From NCBI RefSeq assembly GCF_024713945.1, contig NC_134677.1:682001-746000 (forward strand): DNA of 64,000 bases. Reading direction: 5' to 3'. This DNA is from Dermatophagoides farinae (taxonomy: Eukaryota > Arthropoda > Arachnida > Sarcoptiformes > Pyroglyphidae). Under the pieces are notes generated by a model that was not told the origin of the DNA, ran no database searches, and saw only the letters and a list, made by a program, of their open reading frames with translations. Positions within the stretch are counted from its first letter, which is position 1; each line of letters starts with the position of its first letter. Shown here in pieces: positions 13,138 to 27,200 of the stretch. A program made the position numbers and the translations under genes.

Positions 13138-15225
13138 CTATACATATGAATGAATGAATGAATACGATGTGTACGTGCATGTAGTATAGATTACACCATT
13201 GGGAATGAATGTTTTTTGGTAAATAAAAAAAAAACAAAAATAAAAATCAAATTCATTTATTACACACACACAAACAGATTCAGAAACACAACTTACCCGC
13301 ATTGCCAATGTAATTGTATTGAGTAAAATCATTGCAAATATTAGATATTCAAAATAATGTGATGTCACTAGCCACCATACTTTATATTGGACACGTGCTA
13401 GAATAATTGAGAGAGAAAAAATAAATGTGAAAAAAAATTTTGTTTTAAAAAAATAAAGATTTCTTGAATGAAAAAAATCATTCCATTCCATTCATTCATT
13501 TTTGATGAATTTTTTCTTTTCGAAAAAAAATAAGAAGAAAATTGCCCAGAATCATCATCATTTTTTTTTTATATTTACGAAAAGAAAAATTACAGACATT
13601 TATTACAGAAAAAAAAATGTAATTCCGGAAATGGTGGCAAGTTTCCAAGTGGATCAACTGCAAAATTATAGTGCATTTTGACATTCATGTGTGTGTGAGT
13701 GTGTGTGCGGGTATTCGGTTATTCATATATAACCGAATTATTATTATTTACTACCGAGCTACAATTTACTGCGGTGGTTATTTATCACACACACACACAC
13801 AGACAAAAACATTTGGGACAAATTTCATATGTTGGATGATGAAAGAAAATGAAAAAAAAAACAACAAACCTTTTGGTATATAACGCCGTACAGGACGAGC
13901 TTTCAATGCAAATTCAATACAATTTCGTTGATTTTTATCCAATTCACAATTTTTATATTCCTGTTCACCTTCATTCTGGAAAGTAACGATAACGAAACCG
14001 ACAAAAATATTGACCATAAAAAATGCAATGACAATAATGTAAATTATATAAAATATGGCCACATATGGACGATTATTATAAACAGGACCATAATTTTCTG
14101 CATGTGAATCAATAGATCGATGTAATAGACTGTTTTTTTTTTGTAGACAATGAATGACAAAGAATGTATGTTTGTTATCTCTGTATTTTTTTTATTTTCA
14201 AATCAAAATCAATCTGATCACTTACTCTGGCCATCCTTCAAATGTTGATACAGTACAAAGTGTTAACATTGCTGCACCGATATCATCAAAATGAAATTTA
14301 TTTCTATCCCATTTACGTTCCGATATTTCGGGATTGCCTTCATCATCATATGAAATGAAATATCCTCTATGATTATTTTTTTTTGAAGGAAGAAAAAAAA
14401 TTCAAAATTCAAAATTCAAAATTTTGGTCAAACAATTATATGGTAACAAACTTACTGGCATTCTTCTTCAACACTTTTCGATATATCCGTACATTCAAAT
14501 AGTGTTCCCTTTATAAGCGAGAGAGAGAGAGAGAGAGAGAGAAAGAAAACAAAAATTAAAGATTCATATCGATCAATCGATTATGTGTGCGTGTGTAGTT
14601 GTCGTGTGTGATCAAGTGATGAAAAATTGACAACATTTAACATGCAATATTAGCAGCAGCAACGGTGAAAGTTGCTGAAATGATGCAAAAGGTGACGTAA
14701 ATTAATTAGTGCTATATTTATTCACACAAAACAAGTTTGAAATGTATGTGTGTAAGTTGGTGATGAATTGTTGCAAAAAAAAAAAAAAATTTCAAATTCA
14801 TTTCATTCAATCAAATGAAACGAGTGAATGAATGAATATAAGAAAAGAAAAATGAAAAAAAATAGAATTTCGCTTCAGGATAATGTTCGGCATTTTGAAA
14901 ACATTGAAAAAAGCAAAAAGAAAAAGTTTTCAAACTTATGTACGGGCTAAATGTTTCACATGAATATTTTTTTTCTGGTGGTTTTACGACGACAACGACA
15001 ATAGAAGAATATAAAAATTGAATTTTGAATCAAATTGAATTTTCGTGATGAAAAAAAAGAAGAAAAATGCCACAGATGAAAATACATAAATAGCGAGCAT
15101 AAAATAAATATTATGCCATACACACACACACACACATGAATAATAGTCAAATTCAGTTTTTTTTACTCGAATTGAATTTCTATGAAAAAAAACCAATATG
15201 GCACGGGCGGCAAGTAAATCAAAAT

Positions 15226-15256
<31 letters not shown>

Positions 15257-18200
15257 GTGATGCTGGTGGTAGCGTTCATTGATTTTGATTTGATTATGAT
15301 TCACAAGCTTGAATCGAAACAGAAATAACGATGATGGTTAAATTTTGTCCAAAACCAAAACCAAAAAAAATGAAAATGAAAATGAAAAACAATCGGCGCA
15401 AGAAATAAATAAAGTTTTTTTTCAAACTCAAAAACTTTTGTTTTCGTTTTTTTTCTGAAATTCAACGATTAAGATGCAAAAAAGGCAAAAAAAAGCGAGA
15501 AAGAAAGTAAAATCGATTTCAATAACAATGGTTGATTATGATTATTATATGACCATTTCAAAGCAAAAAAAAGAAAAAAGAAAAAAAAGTTCAAATGTGG
15601 ACGCTACACTGACATACAAACACACAGAAAAAATAAATTGATTTTCTCTCTCTCTCTCTCTCTCTTTACCCAAATCACCATTATCGTTATTGTCGTTTTT
15701 TTTCATTCCAATTGTGTTTCTGTCTCGGTTGGCAGATAGAAAGAAAGAATAATGGTCCGAAAAAAAAAGAATTCTAGCCGCTATTTGCACACAAATGAAT
15801 GGAAAGAGAGAGTGAATCTTTTTGTCTGTTTTGTTGTTGTTTTTTTTCTTCGTTTTCGTTTGCAAATAAAAATTTTTCGAGAATTAAAAACAAAAAAAAA
15901 GTCAAAGAATTTTTCAATGAATAAAAATCAAATAAGATTATTCAATGAAATGATAAAAAAAGAAAAAATGTCACCAGAAAAGGAAAATTGATCTTTTTTT
16001 CCCTTTTATCAATTAGTTGATTGATTTTTTTTTTCGTTTCACTAATGCCCGGAATGCGTGGGCGATAAAAGTGAAAAGTTTCCAAATGATGATGATAATA
16101 ATGACCAAAAGATCCTGAACAACAAAAAAAATCAGTAATTTTCTTTGTTTCATATCACAATGGTGGTACACTAGTGTTCCAGCCATTATGACATCATTTG
16201 GGAATTTGAACGATGTGTGCGATTCTAAAACCGAACAAACTTTTTATTCTTATAAATAGCCACAACACACAGACAAAAGAATCGAAGAATTTCAGCTAAG
16301 CCGATAAACGAAACGAAATAAAAAAAAATAAAAGTTTTTCCGGTTTTTGTTGTGGATCAATTTTTTTTTGTTGTAGTAGAATGAACATGTATAAAATAAA
16401 GTTCACCATGAGTGGTGGTTGTGTAGGTAGTGGGCGTTGTTTAATAGTTTTACAAATGCAAAAAAATACCCGAAAGCGCACAAGCGTCATAAAGAGATAG
16501 ATGTGTGTGTGTGTGTAACATGCAAAAAAAATTTTTCAATGATGAAAATTCAACCTGAGAATGAATTTGAAATAAATCAGTATTAATTGATTATATCAAT
16601 ATTACCTTGAATAATTGCACGGCAACAACGGCAAACATGAATTGTAGTAGATATGTAACCATCAAAATTTGTCCAATCATTTTAATAGCAACCAATACTG
16701 ATTTGACAACAAGCTTTTGATTGATTGATTGATTGATTGTTGTTGTTAACACATACACAGACAGACAAGTGGAAAAAACACGTGCAAAATAACAAAAAAA
16801 AACATTCACAACACGTGGACAATGTGAAAGTGAAAAAGTGAATATCAAATGGATGAGTGTAAGAGTGAATGTGTGGATTCATTGATTGTGACAAATGAGT
16901 GACAAATGATTTTTGGGTTAGAAGTTGGATTGGAAATGGAAAGAAAAAGAAAAGACAGAGAAAAACAATGAGAGAATGAAGCAAATTTTTTTTTCTACAT
17001 AAAAAAATTCTTTCTCGAATCGCACTCACACACACACACAAGAATACAAATATATCAAACACGCGTGAACAACAACAATCGTGATTAGTAGTGGCCATTG
17101 TGATTTACATTATATAATAATTACATGCAACGTGTGTGTTTTGTCGTTGATAAGAAAAACAAAAAACGAAAAAAAACAAAAATAAAGCAAAAGCAAGCAA
17201 AAAACAAAATTTTTTTCTGTTTTGTCGATTGAATCAGTATGTTTTGTTTTTTTTTTTTTTTAAATTTTTTTTTTACCTTGAATAACTGACAGCCAATTGC
17301 AGCAAACATAAAATTGAGCAAGAATGTCACCTGATTGATGGATTTGAATAATTTTTTTAAAAAATGAAATATGGCCAACCAAACAAACAAACGGAAAAAA
17401 ATTAAAATGAAAACGAAAACGAAAAATTGGCGAACAAAAACAAGAAATAAAAATCAAAAAAAAAAAAAAAAAATGAAATGAAATGAAAATGAAACAAAAT
17501 AAAATCATCGTTTGTGTTGAACAAATACCTACCAACATGATATTACCAATGGTTTTAATGGCCACAATTACACAGGATACGACATGCTAAACGTGTACAC
17601 ATTTATTTCATTAATAAAATTTTGTCCCAAGATAAAATGAACAAATAAAGAAAAAATGAATGACTATGTGAATGTGTAAACCATTCATTTATTTTATCAC
17701 TCACACAAACACACGCTTAAACGCCCATTCATTATACAGAAAACTCACTTTTTTTCACATCACACACGAACATTCACTTCACTTCACTTTACTTTACTTT
17801 ACTTTCAAGAATCTCTCCATAAGAATTTTCGGATATGCAAATTCTTCTTATTATTATTTTTTGTTGTTGTTGTTGTTGTTGCATATCCAGAATTTTCTGG
17901 CTACATTCTATCTACATTGAAACTATCTCATTATGATTATTATTGCAAAATATTTATTTGCAATAAGTAGTGAGAGAAAATTGACCGAAAAAAATGGGCA
18001 ATAATAATAAATTCACCAAAAAAAATAGAGAGAAAAAAAAACGCAAACATCTCATACCTTGAGACCTTTAGCACGATTTATTGCACGCAATGGTCTTAGC
18101 ACACGTAATACACGAAGAATTTTGATTACAGAAAATGTACCATTGCTAGATGTTGGTAAAATAAAAATAGTTAGACCATGAAACAAAAATTATGAATTAT

Positions 18201-21200
18201 GAAAACAAAAACAAAAGAAAAACTTACGAAAAAAAGAACGAAATCAATGAACAACAGACGACAAGAATATCAAGCAAATTGAAATAGCTACGACAAAAAC
18301 TTCCTTTATGCAATATAACACCATAAGCGATTGTCTGAGGGAAAATAATGTTAACCATCAATGAAATTGGAAATCATTGGATTACCTTGAGCGATATTTC
18401 AATGGTGAATATTGTGGTGAAAAAATAATCAAAATAATTTAAAATCTGCAGAAAAAAATTTTCAAATCAATCAAAAAGAAAAAACAAACAAACAAACACA
18501 TACAATATTACGATAAGAAAAGGCATTCAATGGATCTTCAGCTGCCAACATTGTGCTACTGATTATAATACACATGAGAACAACATTACCAAAATAATTA
18601 TGATTTATAAATCGATGACAGGCAACACGGAATCTGAAACAAACGAAAAAAAAAAATTTTTTGATTTAAATTCATTCAATTTCAATTTCATTTCATTACC
18701 TATTTGTATGTGAAAATATAAAAAACGACCGTGATTTCGGTATCGGTGGTATTTTTTTCGTTATATTCACCTCCGAAAGACGTTTAGGTAATGCACCAAC
18801 AACAATTTTCATTCCATTATCTTGTTTATCATCATCATCATCATCTTCGTCAATTTCACCTTCACCAACAAGATTTGCACCAATTTCTATTTCTTCATCT
18901 TCGTCATTTTCATCAACATCATCTTCATCTTCATCATCCATTTCATCATCATCTTCATCGTCATCATCATCATCAGCACCATAATCTTCATCATGATCAT
19001 CATTGACATTATTATTTTCAGATTTTGGATCATTAATCATCATTTTGTTGGATGATGATATTTCTAAATCTAATGATTTACCACTAAGCTCTTCATTAGT
19101 TGTTTCTTTTTGTTGTTGTTGTTGTTGTAACATTTGTAATTTTTTTAATCGTCTTCTACGACGTCGTCGTCGCCGTCGCCGTTGTAATTTTTTCAATCTT
19201 CGCTGTTCTTCAATAGCTTCTGGTGTCATCATCAACATTCCATCTTCTTCTTCTTCCAATTCTTCATCTTCTTTTTCTATTGTTAAACTTTCAGCATCAG
19301 CCAAATTATCCACAGCAATGGCCAAGAAAACGTTGAGCAAAATATCTGATGGAGATGAATTCAAAATCAAATTGAAAATTAGAAAAAAACGAGAAAAAAA
19401 ACTTACAATTGCCGCAAATGAATAAAATGATAAAATAAACACAGGCCAAAATGCCGGGTTTGGAAACACCGCCATACGCTTTGATACCATCATACATGAC
19501 CACATTCCAATCTTCACCGGTCAATATTTGAAATACCGTTAATAATGATTGCCAAAATGAATCGAAATTATGTCGTGGTTTTTGTTCGGGAAAATTAAAT
19601 TTTCCACCAAAAACTTGCATTCCAAGCAATGAAAAAATCACAATAAATAAGAATAATAGCAATAATAATGAGGCAATTGCACGCATTGAATTGATTAATG
19701 ATGCAACCAGATTTCGTAATGATAACCAATATCTAGTAATAAAAACAAAAGAAAAAAAGGGTAGAACATGAATGAATCGAGAATATTCTGGACATTTCCT
19801 GTTTTTCATTCGAGAAAAACAACTTTTTGTTTTTTTTGTTTTGTTTTTTTTAGACAGGAAAGTGGAAAAAAACTAATGTGCTAAGATGATGGATGAATGG
19901 ATCATTAATATTTTCATTTCATTCTATTCAATGGTGAAATGTTTCAATGTTCTCATCATCATCTCATTTCAAGTAAATTTTCATTGTTTTCAATTTAACG
20001 ATCTTAAAACATGAATGAATGAATGAATATTCTGTATGTATACAATAAGTGTAATTGCCACACACAACAGAACACAACAATTCTAGTACCAAAAAAAATG
20101 GCGAAAAAAAGTTAATTAGATGAAAAAAAAACTCTTCATCATCATCGTCAAGATCTATTTTTTCCGGAATTTACTTTTTTCGGGCTATCTATTTATCCTG
20201 CACACAAACACACACTCATAATAATAATGATGAACTTTTCATCAATAATAATAATAATGATGGTGATCATCAATGTTAATGATACTTTTTTTTGGGCATT
20301 CCAAAACATTTAACACTCACACACACACACACTTGAATTTGACCATTGTCTCAATGATCAATTTCTGTATAGAAATAAAAATACTATATATATGGAAAAC
20401 TGAAATTTTGATTCCACGAATAAAAAAAATGATGATGATAATAATACTTTTCCGTCAATGGGGGTGGGGAGTGTGGGAAAAAAATTCAACCAGTAACACT
20501 TACTTGGTCACTTTGAAGATTCTTAGTAAACGTACACAACGTAATACAGATACACCCAATGGTGGCATTACGTCTAAACAAATGGGAAAAAAAATTTAGT
20601 TGTCAATTACTGAAAAAAATGACCAAAATTACCTGAATATGTTAATATTGATTCAATAATTGAACTGATAACAACAAAACAATCAAAACGATTGAATAGT
20701 GAGAAAAAATAACCTTTCAATCCTAATGAATACATTTTCAATAACATTTCCAACAAGAATAATGTAACAAAAACAACATTGGCCACTTCTTGAAAATCGT
20801 CCAACCATTGTGGTTGATTATAATGTTCGGATGCCAATGTTAATGTATTCAAAAATACTAACACAATTATTGTCCAATATAATGCTTGTGATTTACATAT
20901 CTTACGACAAGCACGACGCATACGACGATTAATGCGTGATAATTGCATTCTAAAATAAATTGAAAAATGAATAACAAAATTATTTTAATTTGTATGCACA
21001 AAAAATCATTCAATACAACAACAAACTTTTTCATTGTCCAATATGATGGTTGCTTTTCCTGGTTTCCATTATCATCATCATCACATTCAATCTCGTTTTC
21101 TTCATTGTTTTCTAAAAAAAAGTGAAAAAATTGAAAATCAATTTTTTTCACATGGAAAGAAACAAAAAAAAAGTCAATTGATTAAATGAAGCGTGTGAAA

Positions 21201-24200
21201 GAGCAAAAAAAAAATTTAAATAAATTGTTTGCGCGTGTGTTTGTGTGTGTGTGTGTGCGTGCCTGGAAAGGTATCGATGACTATGAAAAGATATCGGTTT
21301 TTTTCAAGTCATTACCCAATCTCCTGCTGCTGTTGTTGTTGATCAGAGCAAAGTTGAGAAAATTCTTAAAACAACAATAAATTATGACGATGGAAAAAAA
21401 CTTTGTGAATAAACTCATTTTTCAAAGTGTAAAAAAATGTGAAAAAACTTTCTTTTGGGTAAAAAAAAAATTTCAATGTTTTTAAAAAAAAAAAAACACA
21501 CACGGTTATTATTATTATACAAAAACTTACGTCCACGTTCACGGCCACGATTACCACCAACACCGCCACCAACACCACCGCTGCCACCACCACCACCACC
21601 ACCAACGGTATCTTTATCATCTGGATCAATATCTTCAGCTTGTGTAATCCAATCCAAATAACCACGTAAATCTTCTTCAATTTGTTGTTTTTCTCTCAAT
21701 TTATGAAAATCACCACGTGCTTTAGCTTTTTCTCTTTCTTTTGAAAATTCACTATTCAATTTGGGAAAATATTGATGATCAATAAATCAATAAAATAGTA
21801 AGCAAGCAATAATACTACTTACCCGCTTAAAACACCCAATACAAGATTCATAACAAAAAATGAACCCAATATAATCAGACTAATAAAATAAATCCAAGGC
21901 CACGAATTTCCGACGGAATCGTTGATCTTTTTGTTTGTTTGTGCACGATGAAAAGTTGAGCGAATATTCCGGAAATGTGAAATTGGAAAACAAAAGAATT
22001 ATAAAAAAACAATAATCAGGAATTAATCAGAAATCACATTGATAAAGATTATGTTGAAATTGAAAAGTTTTTCAATGAAAAAAAAATCAACATTGACAAC
22101 AACATGATGAATAAATAAATATAAATACAATCTCTGATGCAATCACATCCATTCGTACTTTTCTGAAGATTAATTTCAATTTCAAATTTACTATATTTCT
22201 ATATTTTGGCTATAGAATTTCTTTTCTTTTTCATCATCATCATCATCATCATTTTCGCTTGGTTTGTTTTGGTTGAATGGTAAAGAAAAAAAAATCTTAT
22301 TGACGGGTTAGTAGTAGTTGTGGTATATCGTTGGGTTTGTCAATCATCATCAAACGCACACACACACACAATTTATTGTTGACAAATATTTCAGCTGAAC
22401 AAACAGCCCTAACCAATTTTTCTCAGTTGTCGATGATGATGATGATGATGAAAATGAAACAAAATAAAAAAAAAATCTGGGTCAAGTAGGCTATTTCTAT
22501 TTTTTCATGAGAAGAAAAAAATGATAAATTTTTTCTGACAGCACACACACACACACAATTCCAGATTGAGAATTTCCAAGATGTGAAAATTAGCTTTTTT
22601 CGTTTTCGTTATTGTTGTTGTTTGTTTGTTGATGACAATGATTAGATTTCAATTTCAATTTCATTATTGGGTTCTGGTTTGTATCAATCAATCGATTCAT
22701 TTATTGATAAAGCCACTTACATAGTAAAGAACATCGGTCCAACCTTCCTGTAAAAATTGAAGAAAAAAAATAAGTAATAAAAACATAATCATGACATTTA
22801 ATCGATGGAAAAAAATAATAATAATAATATCGATTTCCATCAATGACAAACAAATCAATGTTGCAAAATTACTACTTACATTGGTGACACATTGAAATAC
22901 TGTCAACATTGCTAGGCCAAAATTATCGAAATTTGTAATACCATCATTTGGTCCTTCATAATATTCACGGCAAACATATGGATCCGGTGATTCATCAATA
23001 TCGTGGCATTGATATTCACCACCACAAAGCATTGGTTCTTTCATCATTTCATCTATTTGGGTGGCAAATGGAAAAAAAGAAAACGAAAAAAATTAATTTT
23101 TTTTTCTCGGTTCAAAATTGAATCATTTGGTCAATGTAATTGTGAAAAACAATTTCAAAAGATCGTCACAAGGGATTGATTTGAAGAAAAAAAAATAATC
23201 ATCATTATTGCCAAGAAAAAAAAACAAACTAATGATTATTACCAGCAATTTTTTTTCTCATATATCGTCCCATTTGATGTTTTGATTAAACACAACCATC
23301 ATCATCATCAGCATCATCATCATCTTCGTATTTAATTACTTCTCATTAAACAAACACAGAAACTGAGAAATGTAAACAAACAAATAGCTTTTTTCATCTA
23401 CTTTCTCGTTTTTTTTTTTTTTGTTTTCACAAAACATCAATCGAACGGTTGAAAATGAAATTCTCAATAGATAGAATTCTAATTCTTCACTTTCACTTTA
23501 TTTATTTATTTTGTCGTCGAATGATTGTGAAAATTAACTATTTCCACCGGCATGCACACATTTGTGTGGAAACGAGTTAGAACGACAAAAAAAAGGCTCA
23601 ATGTGTTAATGTTTGTGTGTGTGTGTGTGTGTGTGTGATTCCAATGAAACTTACTGGTAATATTATTGAAACAAGTACGATGCATACGGCCAACAAATAA
23701 TTCCAGACCAATAATGGCATAGATAACGATAACAAATATCACAAGTAATGCAATATGTAATAAAGGCACCATTGCTTTGATGATTGAATTGAGCACAACT
23801 TGTAGACCTGAAACGGAATGGAATGGGAAAAAATTATAACATTAATTAAATTAACAAAATGAATGAATTTAAAATCAATTTTCAATTCAAATTATTAATG
23901 TGTACGTGATATACGACAAATTGTATAATGGGCAATACGTGTTTTGGCATAAATCCTAATCAATCTGAACATTCAACAACACCAACAACGCCAACGACGA
24001 TTAATCAACAGAAACGACAACGACGACAACGACATCGAAAACAATTTGAATCATCATCATCATCGATAATTTATTCAGAAATCAATCAAAAATCATTTGA
24101 ATTTTTAAATGGTGGCAGTTCTAGTACTACTAGTATTAATAGTAGCAACGGTGGTGGTGGCAAAAATTTACGACGTACAAATGAATTATTACGTTATCTA

Positions 24201-27200
24201 TTACAATGTGAATCAATCGATGAATGGTCAAAATTAACATCATCGACATCGAAATTTCGAAACAATCCATTATTTCGTGATCAAACATTAACAAAAACCA
24301 TTACAAATAAACCAATAATGCAGATAAAAACTGATCAAGCATTTACAAAGCGAAAAATTCAACAAATGCGTTCCAATCTGGATCGATTACCGCCGGATAC
24401 AGCGTTAATAATAATGCCACCATTTTCAAATTTTGATATGATCATACCAGGTATATATCAAACCGGTACTACCGGTTTGATCATAGAAACCATGCAAGAA
24501 TCACGTATTCGAATGATTATTAATGCAACATATGAAATGCCATTATTGAAACAATCGGATATAATAACATTTCGTGTACCAGTGGAAGATGATTGTCAAG
24601 AACCAATACAACAATATTTTGACGATGTTGCCGATCTGATGGAAGCCATTCGATTACGTGGCCATTCATCCGTCATACATTGTATGGCTGGTGTATCACG
24701 TTCAGCAACATTAATATTAGCTTATATGGTGAAATATACAACATTCACATTGTATGAAGCATTTTTGCATATAAAATCCATACGACAACCAATCAGGCCA
24801 AACATTGGTTTCATTCAACAGCTAATACAATATGAAGCACGTGTGAATAATGGCAGAAAATCTGTGGATATGGAACAAATAGAACAATATTCAACAGTAG
24901 CAGCAGATCAACAAGAAAAAGTAAAAATTTTGGTACCAAAATTTTATCGTTTACATTATCCAGAATTATATGAATTGGAAATTCGTCGACAATTAAACAA
25001 TTCAAATTGTACTGATCAAAATAACGCCAATAACAATACCACCTAATAACAATAAATAATACAAACAAACGATCGATAATGATGATAAATAAAAAAAAAA
25101 TACAGAAAATTCGAAACATTCGAATGAAGCTGTTTTTCTTTTCACATATGACGTAATCAATTTTCAGTTTTCAAATTTCTTAATTTTTTGAATCAAATAT
25201 TGAATTCAAGAATAAGAAAAGAAAAATAAACACACAAAACCGACATGACGACGACGACGACGACAACAACAACAAAACGAACACGACGATGGCTTTGGCA
25301 ACTATTCTTCGATCAATCATTATTGATTTATTGATAGCTATTATATAAAAAAAAGAAAGAAAATTTATATGTTATGTTGTCATCATCATCATCATCATCA
25401 TCATTTTTTCGGGTTGTGATGTTCCAAATTTGTTCCAGAATTTTTTCTTTCTTTTTTTTATATTCTTTTGCTGTTGAATGTGTATTATTATTGCCATAAT
25501 GATGATGATGATGATGATGGAAAGAAAAAGGAAAAAAAAATACTGGTGGTGGTAGTAGTAGTAGTAGCGGGGGGGTGGTTGACAAATTTATTTTATTCTT
25601 TTTTTTCATATATGAAAAAAAAATATTGTCGAAAACCGAGAAAAAAAAATGTCAACGATCATGATGATGTTGAAACTTATGTTATTGATGCCGCTACCAC
25701 TACAACACTAATGAATATATCCGTTGACCGACGAGATGGGCCAACTGGACCAAAAAAAAAAAGATCATCATCATCATCGTCGTCGTCGTTTTGTGTAGTT
25801 TTATGCACATTTGCAATATTGGATGATGAATGTTTTGTGTGTGGGGGAGATTGGAACGCACACACACACACACACACACACACGGGCAAACGGATGGATT
25901 TTTTTTCTGCTGTTATTGTTGTTGTTGTTGGATCTGATATTTGACTCTCATATTAAATGGTTTGAATTTTTTGAGAATTTTTTTTCATCTCTCTCCCCTC
26001 TCTCTCTCTCGATCAACAAACAAACGATGAACAATGAGAAAAAAAAATTTTTTCTCAAAAAAAAGGAATTTTCTGCTATTTGTTGTTTATCATTTGGTTG
26101 GTCATTTCATTTTCGTTTTATATTCCAAAATTTTTAGTTTCTTCGTTTTCGTCGTCGTCGTCGTTGTTGTTGTTGTTGTTGTTGTTGATGATCCAAATGT
26201 AATACATAAATAAATAAATGTTCCAACGAGAGATAGATAAAAAAAAAGAGATACAGTTTTTTATTTTGGTTTGTAATGTCAATGTATCTCTTCTTTCTTT
26301 TTTTTTCTTTCTCAATCATCAATCATCATTCAGTTGGTCATTTTTAATGGTAGAAGCAATATATAGAGAATGAAGAGATTCTTGTGTCCGAGTTTGTTTG
26401 TTTTTTTTTCTCTTCGTATTCCCATGATCATTTCGTGTAAAGAAATCAAATCATTCAATATTCGATATTCCCGGTGTGTGTGTGTGTGTGTGTGTTTGAA
26501 TGTTTGAGTTTGTTTTTTTGCCCGGTAAATTCTGTCGTCTGTGAATAAAAATGTCTTCATCATCATCATCTTTTCTCTCTTGATCTGTAATACTGGATGT
26601 TGAAATTTGAATAAAAAAAAATTCATGACCCAAATAAACTAGTGGGCATTGAGAAAGAAAAAAAAAGTTTTTTTTTTCACGAGAAATTTGATATAATAAT
26701 CACCAAGCTACATACACACACACACAAACATGCATGCATAGAATGAATCGATAATTCTAGCGCCACCAATTTTTTTTCCCTGTTGTCACGGGATTTGTTG
26801 TTGTTCACATGATGATGTTGATGGATTTTTGTGTATGAATCAAATGGACAAACAAACAAACAGCCAAAAATCAACTGACCAGTTTGTTGAACCATATGGA
26901 ATAGTTGGAATTTTTTTTCAAATTTTCAATTCACTAGAAAACAATAGAATCGTACAGAATTTTTCATTGTTTTTTTTCAAGATTCTTGACATCGGTTATT
27001 TTTTTTTGTTGTGAAACGATTTTTACGCCATTTTGTTCATTCGTTTCATCCATTCATTGGTTGAATGGATGGTTGTTTCCTGTTGTTGTTGTTTTTTGTT
27101 GTTGTGATCCATTTGGAAACTTTAAGCGTTTTTATTTCGGCACTTTCACTTTGAAAAACCAAATGGTCCATTTCCTTCTAGTTTTTTTTCTCTCTTCTCC

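Larger units (their letters stand above)
13297..18633 (-). other. Calcium channel domain III (S1 to S6, start of III-IV linker)
   Basis: Exons 18633-18504, 18445-18386, 18334-18228 and 18145-18058 encode IIIS1-S4 (sensor [20 protein letters not shown]). Alternative IIIS5 cassettes follow. Then 14508-14456 (turret, [14 protein letters not shown]), 14366-14226 (pore, [12 protein letters not shown]), 14129-13870 (IIIS6 and linker, [19 protein letters not shown]) and 13397-13297 (IVS1 start). The III-IV linker is nearly identical to the animal L-type consensus. Confidence 0.92.

Noticed and set aside
14984-15304. Frames with alternating Cys-Val residues
   Set aside because: Products of GT/CA microsatellites inside a channel intron. 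The same pattern recurs at many places and marks noncoding DNA.
17533-17586. Alternative donor GTATTT six bases further on for cassette A exon 1
   Set aside because: Using it would leave an odd phase against the phase-0 acceptor at 17330 and break the conserved LVTFLLN join; GTAGGT right after ATGTTG fits.
18791-19425. Several plus-strand frames rich in His, Ile or Arg
   Set aside because: They are the antisense of the charged II-III loop exon of the calcium channel; GAT/ATC repeats keep all frames open.
24811-25119. Minus-strand frame of 102 codons
   Set aside because: Antisense shadow of the phosphatase C-terminus with no domain.
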